This document shows, piece by piece, positions 44,906-53,760 of a stretch of DNA of 64,000 nt. Each line of letters begins with the position of its first letter. Positions within the stretch are counted from its first letter, which is position 1. Location of the stretch: positions 124,001 to 188,000 of the forward strand of contig NZ_CP149574.1 of the NCBI RefSeq assembly GCF_037890675.1, in the 5' to 3' direction. Position numbers and translations under genes: made by a program. This DNA comes from Methylovirgula sp. 4M-Z18. GTDB lineage: Bacteria > Pseudomonadota > Alphaproteobacteria > Rhizobiales > Beijerinckiaceae. The notes under the pieces were generated by a model, which was given only the letters and a program-made list of their open reading frames with translations, did no database searches and had not been told where the DNA came from.

Positions 44906-46063
44906 TCATGACTTGGCGTCGCCCTTTTGGGTCAGGCAAAAGTCAGCGACCTTAGCGATATCTTTCACGGTCTTCTGCGACTTGCTCCGCAAGCTCATCG
45001 GCTGACCGATATTGATGCTTTCCACCGCCATGGGCGAGTTGCGAACATAAAATACCCGCTCGTTGCTGAACACCGCATCGACATGATCGCGCTGAACCGG
45101 CTTGCCCAGGAATGTCATCTCGGTGCGGTTGAGGATTATTCCGATCCGCGACGCCGAGGCCTGTGTCGCATGGAGAGCTTCGAGAACGTTCGCGATTTGC
45201 CGCAGGCCCGGAATCGTGTTGATACCCGTCACGAGTATGTCCTGCGAGGCCTGAAGGACGTGGGCGGTCCAACTGGACCAGCCGACGGGATGGTCAATCA
45301 GGATAAGATCGTATTTTTGAGCGATCAATTCGAGCAGCGCATCGAGCACGTTCAGGTCGATCGATGCGAGCTGCGATCTGTTGCGCGGCACGGCAAAAAT
45401 GTCGACGCCGGACGTATGGCGACTGGCGAAAAGGTCCAACAGCTGGCTGTCGAGCCGTTCTGGCTCATGGGCGATCTCATCGATCTTCAGGCGCGGTTCC
45501 AGGTCAAAATGGTCGCAGATATGGCTTGTCTGGAAATCCAGATCAATGATGCAGATGCGATGGTTCTTGGTCTTGCCGCGGCTGATCAGGTTGATCGCAA
45601 GTTCGGCGGCGATCGTTGCGTTGCCGACGCCCCCGGCGCTGGGCACCAGCGAAATGACCGTTGGGCCTTTTCCGGCAGGGGTGCTGAAGTGATCCCGGCG
45701 CGTGTGGAGAATGAGTTCCAGGTCCTGAGGCGCGGTATCCAGCTGGACCCAGTCGGCGCGTCCCGATTGCAGCAACGCCTTGTAGTCGGTCGCGGGTATT
45801 TCGCCGCTGATCATGATGCAGAAGACGCTGGCCGGCAATTGGGTCAGGGCGGCGATCTCCCGCTGGAAAGCGGCCCGGTCCCTGGAGGATGCGGCGACAA
45901 GCAGCCAGACGGGGTTGTCCCCGCGGCGTAAAGCGTTGATTGGGGCCAGGCTCTGGATGACGGTTAATTTGATTTGGCGCGCTTGAATACGCGACGCGAG
46001 ATCCTTGAACTGTCCGTCGTCGATACCGGCATTCAGAAGAAAAATAGACGCTGGTTCCTTCAT
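44906..46063 (-). CDS. tadZ: Tad pilus localisation protein TadZ/CpaE
   Basis: Atypical ParA/MinD-like protein that positions the Tad machinery, 385 residues. An N-terminal receiver-like domain without phosphorylation site (about 1-130) is followed by an ATPase domain. The deviant Walker motif PSAGGVGNAT carries Asn where MinD has Lys; IIDLDFQTSHICDHFDLEP and LILIDHPVGW follow. Loss of this Lys is known in part of the TadZ family. The start overlaps the upstream TadE-like gene (ATGA). Confidence 0.92.
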   Translation of the reverse strand: MKEPASIFLLNAGIDDGQFKDLASRIQARQIKLTVIQSLAPINALRRGDNPVWLLVAASSRDRAAFQREIAALTQLPASVFCIMISGEIPATDYKALLQSGRADWVQLDTAPQDLELILHTRRDHFSTPAGKGPTVISLVPSAGGVGNATIAAELAINLISRGKTKNHRICIIDLDFQTSHICDHFDLEPRLKIDEIAHEPERLDSQLLDLFASRHTSGVDIFAVPRNRSQLASIDLNVLDALLELIAQKYDLILIDHPVGWSSWTAHVLQASQDILVTGINTIPGLRQIANVLEALHATQASASRIGIILNRTEMTFLGKPVQRDHVDAVFSNERVFYVRNSPMAVESINIGQPMSLRSKSQKTVKDIAKVADFCLTQKGDAKS

Positions 46064-46725
46064 GAAGGTGCGCTCGACGACAAATATTCACCCGTTACGG
46101 ATGTCGTTAGGGGAGGCATGGTGACGTTGCCAAATTTTAGGAGACTGCCGAGAAAGTAAAATTTAAACGGCACATTCTGCAATTGAACCGTGATCGTCGG
46201 GACAGGTCCGCCCGGCCTTCCGGCAAAGCCAAGTCCGGTCTGGGTGTAGGTCACGATGACATTCGCAGGGGTAAGGGCGCCGGTGTCGCCAAAGAATACC
46301 GAGCACATGCCCAGGGTATAAAGCGAGGTCGGGGCATTGCAGCTGCCGTTGTTGCCGCGCCCGTAAACGATCGTGTTCATGGCGGCTGAATTATAGCCCG
46401 ACACGCCTGTACACGTTCCCGTGCAGGTGCACGTGGCAGTGCTGCCGTTGCACGTCACGCTGAACGACGGCATTTCATCGCCGGCGGTCGCGGTGTTGTT
46501 GGTCACGACGGCGGTGCTCAAACTGTTCAATCCGGTCGCGACAGGATCCCAGACCGACGCAATCCGGGCGCCCAATTCAACCGCTTTTGCCGCGGAATTG
46601 TATTGATAGAATGCGAAAAGGAAGTCTATCCCGCCGAGGACGAAGACAAAAATCATTGTCATCATCACCGTCGCTTCGACAATCACGTTGCCGCCGGTCT
46701 CCGCTATGAGTTCTTTTGCCTTCAA
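46060..46725 (-). CDS. TadE-like pseudopilin (second, TadF position)
   Basis: Minor pilin-like protein of 221 residues with one N-terminal helix: GGNVIVEATVMMTMIFVFVLGGIDFLFAFYQYNSAAKAVE, the TadE pattern with a conserved Glu. The extracellular part is Ser/Thr/Asn-rich with about seven cysteines, including CTCTGTC, likely in disulfides. It is co-transcribed with tadZ (4-nt overlap). Between the two TadE-like genes there is a 132-bp gap. Confidence 0.85.
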   Translation of the reverse strand: MKAKELIAETGGNVIVEATVMMTMIFVFVLGGIDFLFAFYQYNSAAKAVELGARIASVWDPVATGLNSLSTAVVTNNTATAGDEMPSFSVTCNGSTATCTCTGTCTGVSGYNSAAMNTIVYGRGNNGSCNAPTSLYTLGMCSVFFGDTGALTPANVIVTYTQTGLGFAGRPGGPVPTITVQLQNVPFKFYFLGSLLKFGNVTMPPLTTSVTGEYLSSSAPS

Positions 46726-46856
46726 GGGACTATTTCCGCATTTGTGTTCGCAATGATATTGTAACGTATGTTCGAAGCAAGCCGGTCCGGGTCATCTGAA
46801 AGGTTAAATTTTCAGCCCAAAACTTCGTCAACTGACCCGTTCTGTCTTCTCCTATG

Positions 46857-47369
46857 CTATAGGGCTGGGGCGCTGTCGTTCATGACGCGCTCGGCATGGG
46901 AGACGCGGATAGTCGGGGCGGTCAAGCCGAGGAAGCCGAAAAAGCCCAAGCCGGGATCGGTAAAACTGGTCGAGAGGACCACCACCTGAATAGCGCTCGA
47001 ATTGCCGTAGCAGGCGGACGAGCCGCACGGCGTGGAGCTGCCGGTATTCGTGTCGCTATGTATGGTGATCGTGACATTCGCCGAGGTCCATCCGTTGAGG
47101 CGCGCCGTGCCGCCGCTGATGGCGCCGGTGGTGGCGATACTTTTGGCATTGGCTTGATTGGTGGCATTGGTTGCGTCGTCGGTGCGGGCGAGATAGCGCG
47201 CGCCGTCGTGAATGCCGGTCGTGATCAATTGCTGCTGATAGAAATACCAGGAAAATTCATACACACCGAACAGCAAGGTCATCAGGACCGGAATCACGAT
47301 CGCGCCTTCGACGACGGCTGTCCCGCGCTCGTCGTGCCAAAAAGAAAGCAGGCGCTTCATCCTGATCAT
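46857..47369 (-). CDS. TadE-like pseudopilin
   Basis: A 170-residue minor pilin-like protein with the TadE helix: DERGTAVVEGAIVIPVLMTLLFGVYEFSWYFYQQQLI, then LITTGIHDGARYLAR. The remainder is Asn/Thr-rich with a single cysteine pair (PCGSSAC). The ATG at 47369 lies 4 nt after the tadG stop, with GGTGA upstream. The frame is open a further 22 codons inside tadG, which is not needed. Confidence 0.87.
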   Translation of the reverse strand: MIRMKRLLSFWHDERGTAVVEGAIVIPVLMTLLFGVYEFSWYFYQQQLITTGIHDGARYLARTDDATNATNQANAKSIATTGAISGGTARLNGWTSANVTITIHSDTNTGSSTPCGSSACYGNSSAIQVVVLSTSFTDPGLGFFGFLGLTAPTIRVSHAERVMNDSAPAL

Positions 47370-47373
47370 CCGC

Positions 47374-49197
47374 TCACCGGTAGAGTTGCACTGACTGTAC
47401 CAAATTACCCTGACCGGCAGAACCCGGCTGGACAAGTCCGAGAAATTCGCCGTAGGCGAAAGTTGATGTATTGCTCGGCGCTGGCTGGGTCATGAAGATC
47501 TTGCCATAGCTCACGACGGGGACGCCGGTAGCGGCTCCGTTCATCGACACGGGGCTGCTTTGGCAGTTGATGATCGGCACGGTGAGCATGCGGCGTAGGC
47601 CTGTCGTATCCGGCGTGGACGAACTGCATGACGGCGTGCCGCTCTCCCCGCCCGCCGACGCATTGCCGACGAGGCTATTGGCGATCTCGTAATTATAGAC
47701 GGCGTTGCGCGTGATGGAGGAATAGGGTGAGCCCTGGCATCCGGTCGGCATCGCGGCGTTCGGATGTGCCGTACTCCAGTAGCCGGCAAAGGTAATCGAC
47801 GTGCCGGAGGGGACAAGGGCCACGGTGGCCAAGCTTGAATTAGGATTCGAGAGCGTCACTGTTGTCGATGTCGTTGCCGATACATAGGTGTCCGTCGGAA
47901 AGAGGGTACTGTTGACACCCATGCCCGTGAAAATCCCGGTGGTCGAGCCGAACGTGAGCGTGATGGTCGACGTTTTTCCCGCCGACACGTCGACACTGGT
48001 TGCCGTCGTCGCGCTGGTAATATCGCCGCACACCCAATTGCCGTCGCCATAGGGGTTGGATCCGCAAGTGCCCGCCAGGATGCAATTGTCCAGCGGCTCC
48101 GCGGCGGCGGCCTGGTCGCTGTAGGGCGATTTGCCCGTATAGCCCGGCGGCCACGGTCCGTTGGCGCTCGCGTTACAGCCGTTGCCGGTATAGCCTTTGC
48201 GCACGTTCTGATCGGGGGCGTAATTCGGATCGCTGCTGCATTTCTTCCACGAGTTGGTGTAAATATCGAAACGGATGTTGAGCGCGTCGTTGGTTGGCGT
48301 CTTGACGCCGGTCGTCAGATTCACCGAGCGCGCGTTGGTGCAACTGTCCGGAACGCCGACCGCGAGTTCCTGGCCTGTCGCCTGTCCCCCCGGACCGCAG
48401 GTCTCGTTGCTGGTGCCTTGCACATCGGGCTGAAGCCAGCCGTAATTGCCCGGAGAATAGGAGCTTCCCGCGGAGGCCGTGATCTGCACCTGATGCCCAA
48501 CGAGCGTGGTCTCGGCATCCAGCAAGGCTTGCGTTGCCTGCGAATAAGTCATCCCGCTCGTCTCGAACGGGTTGCAGACGAAGATGGGCTGCGAACCGCA
48601 GATCGTCTCGCCCAGGCCTGCGACCGCCGTTGCGCTGGTGGTCAGGGACGTGGCCCCGCCGAAAAACGATGCCGGCAAGATCGTTGTCATCGTCGTCGGC
48701 GTCGCTGTGACCTGCACATACTGTGCCTTGGTCGGGTCCGTGGTCACATAGCTCGCGGGGATCGGGTTGACGGTGCCTGCCGGGAGACCGCTATAGAATG
48801 TGATGCTCGTGATGTTGACATTGGCATTCGCGGCGCTGCCGAAAATACTGGAATTCGAGACCCAGTTTGCACTCGTATTGTTGATCGCCGCCGTGGCGCG
48901 CGTGATCGCGTCGGGAAGGCCGTTTAGTTCGGCCGCACCCGCAATGGCGAGCGCGTCCGTGCCCTTTTGCAACTGTGTTTGCAGCGACGTGTAGCGCGCG
49001 CCGTCCAATGCCAGGACCGACACGCCGACGATCACGGAGAGCATGACGGTCACATAGGGCAGGATGACGCCGCGCGTGTCCTTGCCGAACGCCCGAGCAC
49101 TTTCGGCAAAGCCTCCCCATATGCGTGCGGCACGCGCGCCGCGGTGCTCGGGCGGAATCCGCCGCTTCGTGGGCGAAGGCTTATCCTGACTCCACAT
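47374..49197 (-). CDS. TadG-like pilus assembly protein
   Basis: A 607-residue secreted or anchored protein with a TadG-type N-terminus: KDTRGVILPYVTVMLSVIVGVSVLALDGARYTSLQTQLQ, with one membrane helix. A very long Ser/Thr/Asn-rich extracellular region follows, with about 16 cysteines. There is no recognisable von Willebrand A motif in my reading. The stretch around residues 395-455 is an unusual Thr/Ser-rich segment (TSTITLTFGSTTG, TTSTTVTLSNPNSS) like repeats in adhesins. GGGAGG lies 9 nt before the ATG. Confidence 0.85.
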   Translation of the reverse strand: MWSQDKPSPTKRRIPPEHRGARAARIWGGFAESARAFGKDTRGVILPYVTVMLSVIVGVSVLALDGARYTSLQTQLQKGTDALAIAGAAELNGLPDAITRATAAINNTSANWVSNSSIFGSAANANVNITSITFYSGLPAGTVNPIPASYVTTDPTKAQYVQVTATPTTMTTILPASFFGGATSLTTSATAVAGLGETICGSQPIFVCNPFETSGMTYSQATQALLDAETTLVGHQVQITASAGSSYSPGNYGWLQPDVQGTSNETCGPGGQATGQELAVGVPDSCTNARSVNLTTGVKTPTNDALNIRFDIYTNSWKKCSSDPNYAPDQNVRKGYTGNGCNASANGPWPPGYTGKSPYSDQAAAAEPLDNCILAGTCGSNPYGDGNWVCGDITSATTATSVDVSAGKTSTITLTFGSTTGIFTGMGVNSTLFPTDTYVSATTSTTVTLSNPNSSLATVALVPSGTSITFAGYWSTAHPNAAMPTGCQGSPYSSITRNAVYNYEIANSLVGNASAGGESGTPSCSSSTPDTTGLRRMLTVPIINCQSSPVSMNGAATGVPVVSYGKIFMTQPAPSNTSTFAYGEFLGLVQPGSAGQGNLVQSVQLYR

Positions 49198-49258
49198 ATT
49201 CTTCCGCCTCCCCTCAGACGGGGCGAGAGTCTTGAGCTATACGACGGCGGATAAGTGC

Positions 49259-49591
49259 TTAGCCGCCGCCGCCCGATTTCACACCGATCGACCCCCCGTA
49301 AATCGGCTCGATAGGCGGCGGCGCATTTTTCAGCAGATCCGGGTTCTCGTACCGTTCGATCGCCTTGGTCAGCCGCGCGCTATCCCCCGGGATACGCGTG
49401 TTGTGCACATAACGGGGCCATGGATCGTTCACCTGCGCGACCTCATTGGCTTTCATCGCATTCCCGGCCGTGGGTGTGACGGTGTGAATCCGATCCAGAT
49501 ATTGACCGGATGGGTCGTCGAACAGGGGATTGTCGGCGCAGCCGGCCAATGACGCCATGCAGGCAAGAAGAAGAACCGCGCGCGTCATCAC
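49259..49591 (-). CDS. small lipoprotein of the tad operon
   Basis: A 110-residue protein with a lipoprotein signal ending MASLAGC (Cys about 18). The mature part is soluble, contains VNDPWPRYVHNTRIPGDSARL and ends in a Gly run. It occupies the position where CpaD is found in cpa loci, but is shorter than CpaD (about 200) and I cannot confirm homology. The start overlaps the secretin stop (ATGA). Confidence 0.8.
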   Translation of the reverse strand: MMTRAVLLLACMASLAGCADNPLFDDPSGQYLDRIHTVTPTAGNAMKANEVAQVNDPWPRYVHNTRIPGDSARLTKAIERYENPDLLKNAPPPIEPIYGGSIGVKSGGGG

Positions 49592-51276
49592 TGGCCTTTC
49601 TTTTTGACATATGTGGCGGGCGCGTCGACGATGTCGCCGTATGGACCCTGCACTTCGCCGCCCGCCGTGACATAGTCGGAAAACGCTTTTTTGCGTTCGG
49701 GCTGCCCATTCAGAAACAGATCCACATCGTTGCCTTGCAGAGACTGATCGTAGGGCGTCGCCAGGTCCGTGCCTGGGGCGGCCGGCTTGACGAGATGGGG
49801 CGTCACGATGATCACAAGGTCGGTTTCATGTTTCTGATAGCTCGTGGAGCGGAACAGGGCGCCGAGAACAGGCAGCGAGCCGAGCCAAGGCAATTGCGAA
49901 ATGTCGGCCTCGTTATCCGATTGCAGCAATCCCGCGATCGCGAAGCTCTGCCCGTCGCGCAGTTCCACGGTGGTACGGGCCTCGCGTTTGACCAGGGTCG
50001 GTACAGTAAAGCCGTTGAACTGAACCGAATTGGTCGTGTCGATTTCGCTCACCGACGGCGCTAGGCGCAAATTGATGATGCCATCCGATCGCACCGTCGG
50101 CATGAAGGTCAATTGCACACCAAATGGCTTGTATTCGACCGTCACAGTCGGCGTACCGCCGTTGCTGTTGTTCTGGGCGACCGGGATGGGTATTTCGCCG
50201 CCTGCCAGGAAGCTCGCCGTGTCGCCGGAAAGGGCGATCAGATCGGGCTCCGCCAAACGCTTCACCAAGCCTTTCGATTCGAGCGCCGTGATGACGGCGT
50301 CGATTTTGAGGTTCTTGGAATTGACCACGCTCGCCAGCAGCGACCCAAAAGGTTGGGCGGCTGTGGCCGCGCCGGCAAATGTCCCTGATATGTCGGTGCC
50401 GCTGCCCAGCGGACCCGACGTTGTCGAATTGGTTATAGAACCCAAGCCGGTTGAGAAGCTGCTTCTTTTCCCGGCCCCCAGCCAGTTCACACCCAAGTCG
50501 CGGCCGGCATCGCGGGTCGCCTCCAGGAACCGCACCTTGAGCATGACTTGCTGCGTCGGTGCGACTTGCATCGCGTCGACCACCGGCGAATCGGGCGAGA
50601 GGCCCTTGGCGACGGCGAGGGCGCGGGTCGCCGCGACCGCATCCGCCGCCTCGCCGCTCAGCACGACCTCACCATTGGCGCTGCTGACATGGATATTCTG
50701 GCCACCGGTGCTCGCCTGGATCTTGCTGTGCAAACCCGCCGTATCCGGCACGACACTCAGGTCAAGAACCGCAATCAGCTTCTGTTTCGGATCGTAGATC
50801 GAGACGTTGGTGGTCCCGGCCTTCTTGCCCTGGATATAGATGGAAGAGTCGGTCAACGGCATCACGTCGGCAATCTCGGGTTGGCCGACGACGGCGGTCG
50901 AGAAGGGACGGTTCAATTTGATCGTGCGCGATTTGTTGAGGACGACAGAGACTTGGCGAACTTCGCCGGTTTCAGTCGAAATCATCGTCGCGGGCTCCGG
51001 CCCGCTGTCGTCATCCGCATTGGCTGGCGGCGCCGACATTTTTACCGGCATCGCCCGGACCGTGACTTTCGTCTGACTCGAAACCGCTGGCCGCGTTTCC
51101 GATTGCGCTTGCCCGGCAGGCTGTTGTGCAGCGGCATTCGGGACGACGGCGACGAGGCAAGTCATTGACACGCAGGCAGCCGTCAATACCGGTACGGCCC
51201 AGCGGGTACGCAAACCTCTCGCTTTTGTCGCTCCTAAACCCAGAGCTGTTCTGGGTTCAATTCGATGGCCCCACAT
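49588..51276 (-). CDS. cpaC: Tad pilus secretin CpaC/RcpA
   Basis: Outer-membrane channel for the Flp pilus, 562 residues. A signal peptide runs to about residue 50 (AACVSMTCLVAVVPNAAAQ). The pilus-secretin N domain has SRTIKLNRPFSTAVVGQPEIADV, then a BON-like segment (VSSANGEVVLSGEAADA). The secretin core has VMLKVRFLEATRDAGRDLGVNW, VITALESKGLVKRLAEPDLIALSGDTASFLAGGEIP and LPWLGSLPVLGALFRS. It is the second gene of the minus-strand operon. Confidence 0.95.
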   Translation of the reverse strand: MWGHRIEPRTALGLGATKARGLRTRWAVPVLTAACVSMTCLVAVVPNAAAQQPAGQAQSETRPAVSSQTKVTVRAMPVKMSAPPANADDDSGPEPATMISTETGEVRQVSVVLNKSRTIKLNRPFSTAVVGQPEIADVMPLTDSSIYIQGKKAGTTNVSIYDPKQKLIAVLDLSVVPDTAGLHSKIQASTGGQNIHVSSANGEVVLSGEAADAVAATRALAVAKGLSPDSPVVDAMQVAPTQQVMLKVRFLEATRDAGRDLGVNWLGAGKRSSFSTGLGSITNSTTSGPLGSGTDISGTFAGAATAAQPFGSLLASVVNSKNLKIDAVITALESKGLVKRLAEPDLIALSGDTASFLAGGEIPIPVAQNNSNGGTPTVTVEYKPFGVQLTFMPTVRSDGIINLRLAPSVSEIDTTNSVQFNGFTVPTLVKREARTTVELRDGQSFAIAGLLQSDNEADISQLPWLGSLPVLGALFRSTSYQKHETDLVIIVTPHLVKPAAPGTDLATPYDQSLQGNDVDLFLNGQPERKKAFSDYVTAGGEVQGPYGDIVDAPATYVKKKGQ

Positions 51277-51393
51277 TCTGCCCCCATTTTCTTTGCCTTT
51301 ATCGCATCGCGCGCGCGACCCGGCGCCCTGACACTGTGTATTATTTACCGATACATGTACAGCTTACGCGCATCAGCACCGTTGGTTTCAACA

Positions 51394-52413
51394 TCAAGGC
51401 TGTTTCAAAACGTCGTAATCAACTCTGTTCATCCCTCGCACGATCGTCACCTTCCGTGTTACGGGCTCGGCTGCGGCACGGCTCACCTCCGACTCCAAAG
51501 GAGCTGCAGGCAAATTTACGGAGGCCGCTGCTGGCAGTTCAGGCAAGGCCGCGGGCTGGGGCGGCGGCGAGGGTGCCGTTGCTGCGACCGGAGCGGGTGA
51601 TGGCTGCGGTGCCTCTGCTGCGACCGGAGTTGGCGGTGGTGGCGGCGGCGGCGCGGCTGCAACGGGTTGCTCTACGGGAAGCGGCGGCGTGGCCGCGTCG
51701 GTAAAGAGATCGCCCTGGGTCACTTTTAGATTTGGTTCATTGGGCTCTTCCGCCGCGTGGCGCAGGATCAGCGACAGCCGACCGGAATTGGATGCCAACA
51801 GAACCTTGAGGGCCTGCTCGGACGTGACCTCGACGGTCACCGCTTTCGCGATCGTCGGCTTTTCCGGCCGGTCCGAAGCGGATTGATCGATAGCAAGAAC
51901 CTTCACGTGCTGCAAAATGACTTCCGAGAAATCCTTTTGCTCGTCATTGCCATTGTTGGAGCGGGTCAGCACCACGTCTACATAGTCGCCAGGAAAGATA
52001 AAGCCTGCCACGCCGCGCACGTCATCCACTGCGATGGCGACCGCCCGCTTGCCCGTTTCGATTGTCGTCGAAAGGGAGGCGCGCTGTCCGGGCAGGGTGA
52101 CTTTGCCGGCGACGATCGGCTCGTTGCGAACGAAAGAGGCCAGTGCTACGCGGCTGCCATCCTTCGTGAGGTCTTTAACATGGGCGAACGTATTTTCGGG
52201 CACTGATCTCGCCGGCCAGGGCACTTCGGTGAGATTGTCCGGTCCTAGCGTTCCACCGAACTTAATCGGCTCGCTCGCTACCACGACGGTGGCCATGTCC
52301 TCCGGTGCAGCAGCGGCGGTCGTATGGCTGATCAGCCAGTCGCGCGCCATGAATGCGGCCACTCCGCCCATAACGATTGCTAAAAGCAACACGAGTAAGT
52401 TGCCTGCCCGCAT
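51394..52413 (-). CDS. cpaB: Tad pilus assembly protein CpaB/RcpC
   Basis: Periplasmic, membrane-anchored partner of the secretin, 339 residues. N-terminal helix (about 5-25), SAF-type domain (VVVASEPIKFGGTLGPDNLTEVPWP), then the RcpC signature VDDVRGVAGFIFPGDYVDVVLTR and the VTVEVTSEQALKVLLASNSGRLSLILR stretch. A Pro/Ala-rich tail of about 80 residues (seven consecutive prolines) may span peptidoglycan. It is the first gene of the tad operon; the promoter should lie between 52413 and 52505. Confidence 0.92.
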   Translation of the reverse strand: MRAGNLLVLLLAIVMGGVAAFMARDWLISHTTAAAAPEDMATVVVASEPIKFGGTLGPDNLTEVPWPARSVPENTFAHVKDLTKDGSRVALASFVRNEPIVAGKVTLPGQRASLSTTIETGKRAVAIAVDDVRGVAGFIFPGDYVDVVLTRSNNGNDEQKDFSEVILQHVKVLAIDQSASDRPEKPTIAKAVTVEVTSEQALKVLLASNSGRLSLILRHAAEEPNEPNLKVTQGDLFTDAATPPLPVEQPVAAAPPPPPPPTPVAAEAPQPSPAPVAATAPSPPPQPAALPELPAAASVNLPAAPLESEVSRAAAEPVTRKVTIVRGMNRVDYDVLKQP

Positions 52414-52504
52414 CGGTCCACCGCATTTAGGGGCTAAATGTCGGCACGGCCCCCCGAATCACGACATTGCTCTACTATGTGTGAAATAAAGCTGTTGAAA
52501 AACC

Positions 52505-53638
52505 ATGTCAATGTTGACTTTTTGGAGACTTGACATCTTTGGGGTTCCGTGCCGCTTTTCAAGGGCGGTTGAGCTTATGCACCGTCCGTATTCCCGCTGG
52601 CCAGTTTGGACCGCTGACATGTTCGACGCCCTATCAGGTCTCAATCCGGTGCCGCGTTTCGTCGACATGTTCGCCGATCCGCTGGACCGTTGGTTCGCGC
52701 TTTACCTCGTCTGCTCGTTTCTGATCGCCTTCGCCGTCTTTCTATGGGAAGCGCGGCGCGACCCTGACGTTTTGGCACAAGGGCTGTGGCGTCATTTGTT
52801 TCCCAAAAAGATCTATGCGCATAAATCTGCAATTGCCGACTATTATTATTTTGCATTGAATAAGCTGCTGTTTGTACTCGTTTTTTCTGAGCTTGTCGTG
52901 GTCAGTAGCTGGGCTCAGAGCGGAACCGTCCAGGGTCTGGGGGCGATCGCAAAGTCGCCGGAGCTTGCATTGCCGGTTTGGCTTGCGACGCTGTCGACGA
53001 CGCTCATCTGGATCCTGGCAATAGATTTCGGCCTCTGGCTCGGCCATTATCTGATGCATAAGGTGCCAATCCTTTGGGAATTCCATAAGGTGCATCATTC
53101 TGCCGAGGTGCTGACCCCCTTCACGGCGGGGCGTATGCACCCGCTGGACGATATTTTCACAGGCCTCCTTGGCGGTGTTCTGGGCGGAATCGCGAGCGGG
53201 GTCTGCTATTACTTGCTTGCGCCGCAGCCACAGATGTTTGGCGTTTTGCAACTCAATATATTGACGTCGATTTTCTACGCGGCCGGTTTCCATCTGCGCC
53301 ATTCTCATATCTGGCTGCCTTACAAGGGCTGGCTGGGGCGCCTCTTCGTCTCGCCGGCGCACCACCAACTCCACCATTCGAAAGCGGAACGCCACTGGGA
53401 CAAGAATCTCGGGTTCATGTTCGCGATTTGGGACGGCATGTTTGGCACGCTCTATGCGGTGGATCAGCGGGAAGAGTTCGAAATCGGCATGAATGGGCGC
53501 GAGGAGCCGGAGTATCACTCTGTGCGCGCCTTATATTTCCTGCCATTCGTCAAGGCGTGGCGCTTGGTTCGCGCCAAGGGCAGGGCCGTGGCACCGCCGG
53601 CCGAAGTAGGCAAGCCGCGCCAAGTCTCCAAGACCTAG
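52505..53638 (+). CDS. sterol desaturase/fatty acid hydroxylase family protein
   Basis: Integral-membrane di-iron oxygenase of 377 residues. The histidine clusters of the family are present: HYLMH, HKVHHS, HLRHSH and HHQLHHS, between four or more membrane helices. The substrate (a fatty acid, hopanoid or carotenoid-like lipid) cannot be told. The start is uncertain: the ATG at 52505 has no ribosome site, while the ATG at 52577 follows GGCGG. It stands alone between cpaB (divergent) and a repeat; its TAG stop is the first three bases of that repeat. Confidence 0.88.
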   Translation: MSMLTFWRLDIFGVPCRFSRAVELMHRPYSRWPVWTADMFDALSGLNPVPRFVDMFADPLDRWFALYLVCSFLIAFAVFLWEARRDPDVLAQGLWRHLFPKKIYAHKSAIADYYYFALNKLLFVLVFSELVVVSSWAQSGTVQGLGAIAKSPELALPVWLATLSTTLIWILAIDFGLWLGHYLMHKVPILWEFHKVHHSAEVLTPFTAGRMHPLDDIFTGLLGGVLGGIASGVCYYLLAPQPQMFGVLQLNILTSIFYAAGFHLRHSHIWLPYKGWLGRLFVSPAHHQLHHSKAERHWDKNLGFMFAIWDGMFGTLYAVDQREEFEIGMNGREEPEYHSVRALYFLPFVKAWRLVRAKGRAVAPPAEVGKPRQVSKT

Positions 53639-53760
53639 AGCATTTTCCAGAGAAGTTGGACGACTTTTCGGTTGGGAACCACAGGTCCGCGTAGCGAAAA
53701 TGCGACAAAACAAAGATGGAGAGCAATTTTGCGATTCTGAAAGAACGCAAAATGCTCTAG
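53636..53760. repeat. dispersed double-hairpin palindromic repeat, copy 3 (longest)
   Basis: 125 bp, the longest copy, with about 20 extra bases in the first hairpin (53676-53696). Its left TAG (53636-53638) is the stop of the plus-strand desaturase gene. Its right CTA (53757-53759) is the TAG stop of the minus-strand hypothetical gene, so the element fills the whole space between two convergent genes. Confidence 0.85.
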
